Positions 39,756-40,477 of a DNA stretch of 40,477 nt are shown piece after piece. A program made the position numbers and the translations under genes. The notes below the pieces were generated by a model. It had not been told where the DNA came from, made no database searches, and was given only the letters and a program-made list of their open reading frames with translations. How positions within the stretch are numbered: position 1 is the first letter of the stretch; each line of letters starts with the position of its first letter. Location of the stretch: the NCBI GenBank assembly GCA_028823955.1, contig JAPPFE010000039.1:1-40477 (forward strand). Reading direction: 5' to 3'. Source of the DNA: Candidatus Dadabacteria bacterium (GTDB taxonomy: Bacteria > Desulfobacterota_D > UBA1144 > Nemesobacterales > Nemesobacteraceae).

Positions 39756-40477
39756 ATGAAAGACTCCTGGACAGCTCTTGCAGTTGTTCTGGTAATGTTG
39801 GGTTTAATAGCCTGTAGCGGTGGAGATACCGGCAATACAGGAATAAGCAATACAGCAAGACCTACGGAACAGACTGACACGGGGTTAAGAACTACCGCTT
39901 CCAGTTACGAGATCGAGGGCGCAATCACTAGCATTGTTAACTCCCAGTCCTTCTTTCTTGGCAACACCCTCATAGTACACGATTCCTCAACCCGCTTTGA
40001 ATACGGTAACGCCGACAACCTCGCCGTCGGGAGACGCGTGGAAGTCGAAGGCTCAAAAATAACTCCGGGAACCGCCACAGCTCAAGAGATTGAATTTAAG
40101 GATAGGAACTACGACGATGATTATGAGGACTATTACGAGATCGAGGGCGCAATCACCAGCATTGTTGACTCTCGTTCGTTTTTCCTGGGCAACATCCTGA
40201 TAACGCATGATTTCTCCACCCGATTCGAATACGGCAACGCCAATGACCTCGCTGTCGGAAGACGCGTGGAAGTCGAAGGCTCAAGGATAAGTTCGGGAGC
40301 CATCACAGCTCGAGAAATCGAGTTCGAGGATGGAGACTATGACGATGACAATAACCATAATAACGAGATCGAGGGAACAATCACCAGCATTGTCGACTCC
40401 CAATCCTTCCTCTTGGGCGACATCCTCGTAAGGCATGACTCTTCAACCCGCTTCGAATACGGCAACGCTAACGACCT
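39756..40477 (+). CDS. Tandem DUF5666-repeat lipoprotein (incomplete, runs off the window)
   Basis: The frame from ATG 39756 stays open to the window edge (240 codons). It starts with a lipoprotein signal peptide ending LIAC (Cys20), a Thr/Ser-rich linker, then DUF5666 repeats beginning at residues 51, 127 and 203, each 76 residues apart and separated by acidic linkers such as NYDDDYEDY. The third repeat is cut by the window end. AGGAGAGGGG lies 12 bases before the ATG. Very likely exported and lipid-anchored; function unknown. The full length and number of repeats are not visible here. Confidence 0.85.
   Translation, partial: MKDSWTALAVVLVMLGLIACSGGDTGNTGISNTARPTEQTDTGLRTTASSYEIEGAITSIVNSQSFFLGNTLIVHDSSTRFEYGNADNLAVGRRVEVEGSKITPGTATAQEIEFKDRNYDDDYEDYYEIEGAITSIVDSRSFFLGNILITHDFSTRFEYGNANDLAVGRRVEVEGSRISSGAITAREIEFEDGDYDDDNNHNNEIEGTITSIVDSQSFLLGDILVRHDSSTRFEYGNAND
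39906..40477 (+). repeat. 228-bp tandem DNA repeat encoding DUF5666 domains
   Basis: Repeat units begin at 39906, 40134 and 40362 with an exact 228-base (76-codon) period. Blocks such as CGCGTGGAAGTCGAAGGCTC and CCCGCTTTGAATACGG recur with few changes. A fourth, more diverged copy lies in the preceding gene (about 39525-39722). The array may continue past the window edge. Confidence 0.9.

Noticed and set aside
39906-40477. CRISPR-like array
   Set aside because: The repeat unit is 228 bases, fully coding and in frame, with no short repeats or unique spacers.

Overview
The window reads as a stretch of chromosome from a Gram-negative, aerobically respiring bacterium with about 50% GC. It encodes lipoproteins, a TonB-family protein, exported multihaem cytochromes and an alternative complex III. 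Gene density is high, many neighbours overlap by a few bases, and GTG or TTG starts are common. No rRNA, transposase, integrase, CRISPR array or phage gene is visible. The gene set (alternative complex III, ETF, NAD-type isocitrate dehydrogenase, a His-less RpiB-like protein, a RibBX-like protein) suggests an uncultured lineage near the old Deltaproteobacteria or Candidatus Dadabacteria. That placement is inference from gene content only.

Layout. 187-5984 (+): an N-acyltransferase, clpS-clpA, a double-hotdog acyl-CoA thioesterase and murI. 5994-7875 (-): etfB-etfA, behind a consensus promoter that is followed at once by a terminator-like hairpin. 8104-10008 (-): an orphan oligopeptide-binding lipoprotein with different codon use. 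10288-15884 (+): an RpiB-like protein, asd, a PH-like/zinc-ribbon protein, dapA, rnhB, a MerR-type regulator, two tRNA-Pro genes, surE and a YqaA-type membrane protein. 16010-17977 (+): isocitrate dehydrogenase and a TonB-family protein. 17988-19664 (-): purM and an exported cyclophilin. 19925-20857 (+): a luciferase-like oxidoreductase. 20979-22826 (+): a four-gene metal-handling cluster. 22906-30694 (-): a complete actABCDEF alternative complex III operon, a 49-residue membrane protein and, past a terminator, a GldC-like gene. 30861-39213 (-): a long biosynthetic and redox run (trpS; then ribBX, ribH, nusB, trpD, trpC, a small membrane protein, tpx, two bcp paralogues flanking two small genes, bioD). 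39417-end (+): two lipoproteins built from DUF5666 domains, the second a tandem array cut by the window edge.

How the genes work together. ETF and alternative complex III both belong to quinone-linked respiration: ETF collects electrons from acyl-CoA dehydrogenases, and ActA-F passes quinol electrons to cytochrome c or an oxidase encoded elsewhere. asd and dapA are consecutive lysine/diaminopimelate steps, and murI supplies D-glutamate for the same cell wall. tpx and the two bcp genes form a peroxide-defence cluster.

The least-explained parts are the 20979-22826 metal cluster (Cys/Met-rich exported protein, outer-membrane-like protein, HMA-domain protein, MerT/MerC-like carrier), the etfBA leader, the promoter shared by merR and the tRNA genes, the RibBX and RpiB active-site losses, the bcp gene-conversion block and the 228-bp DUF5666 repeat array. 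Most of the rest is ordinary core metabolism.
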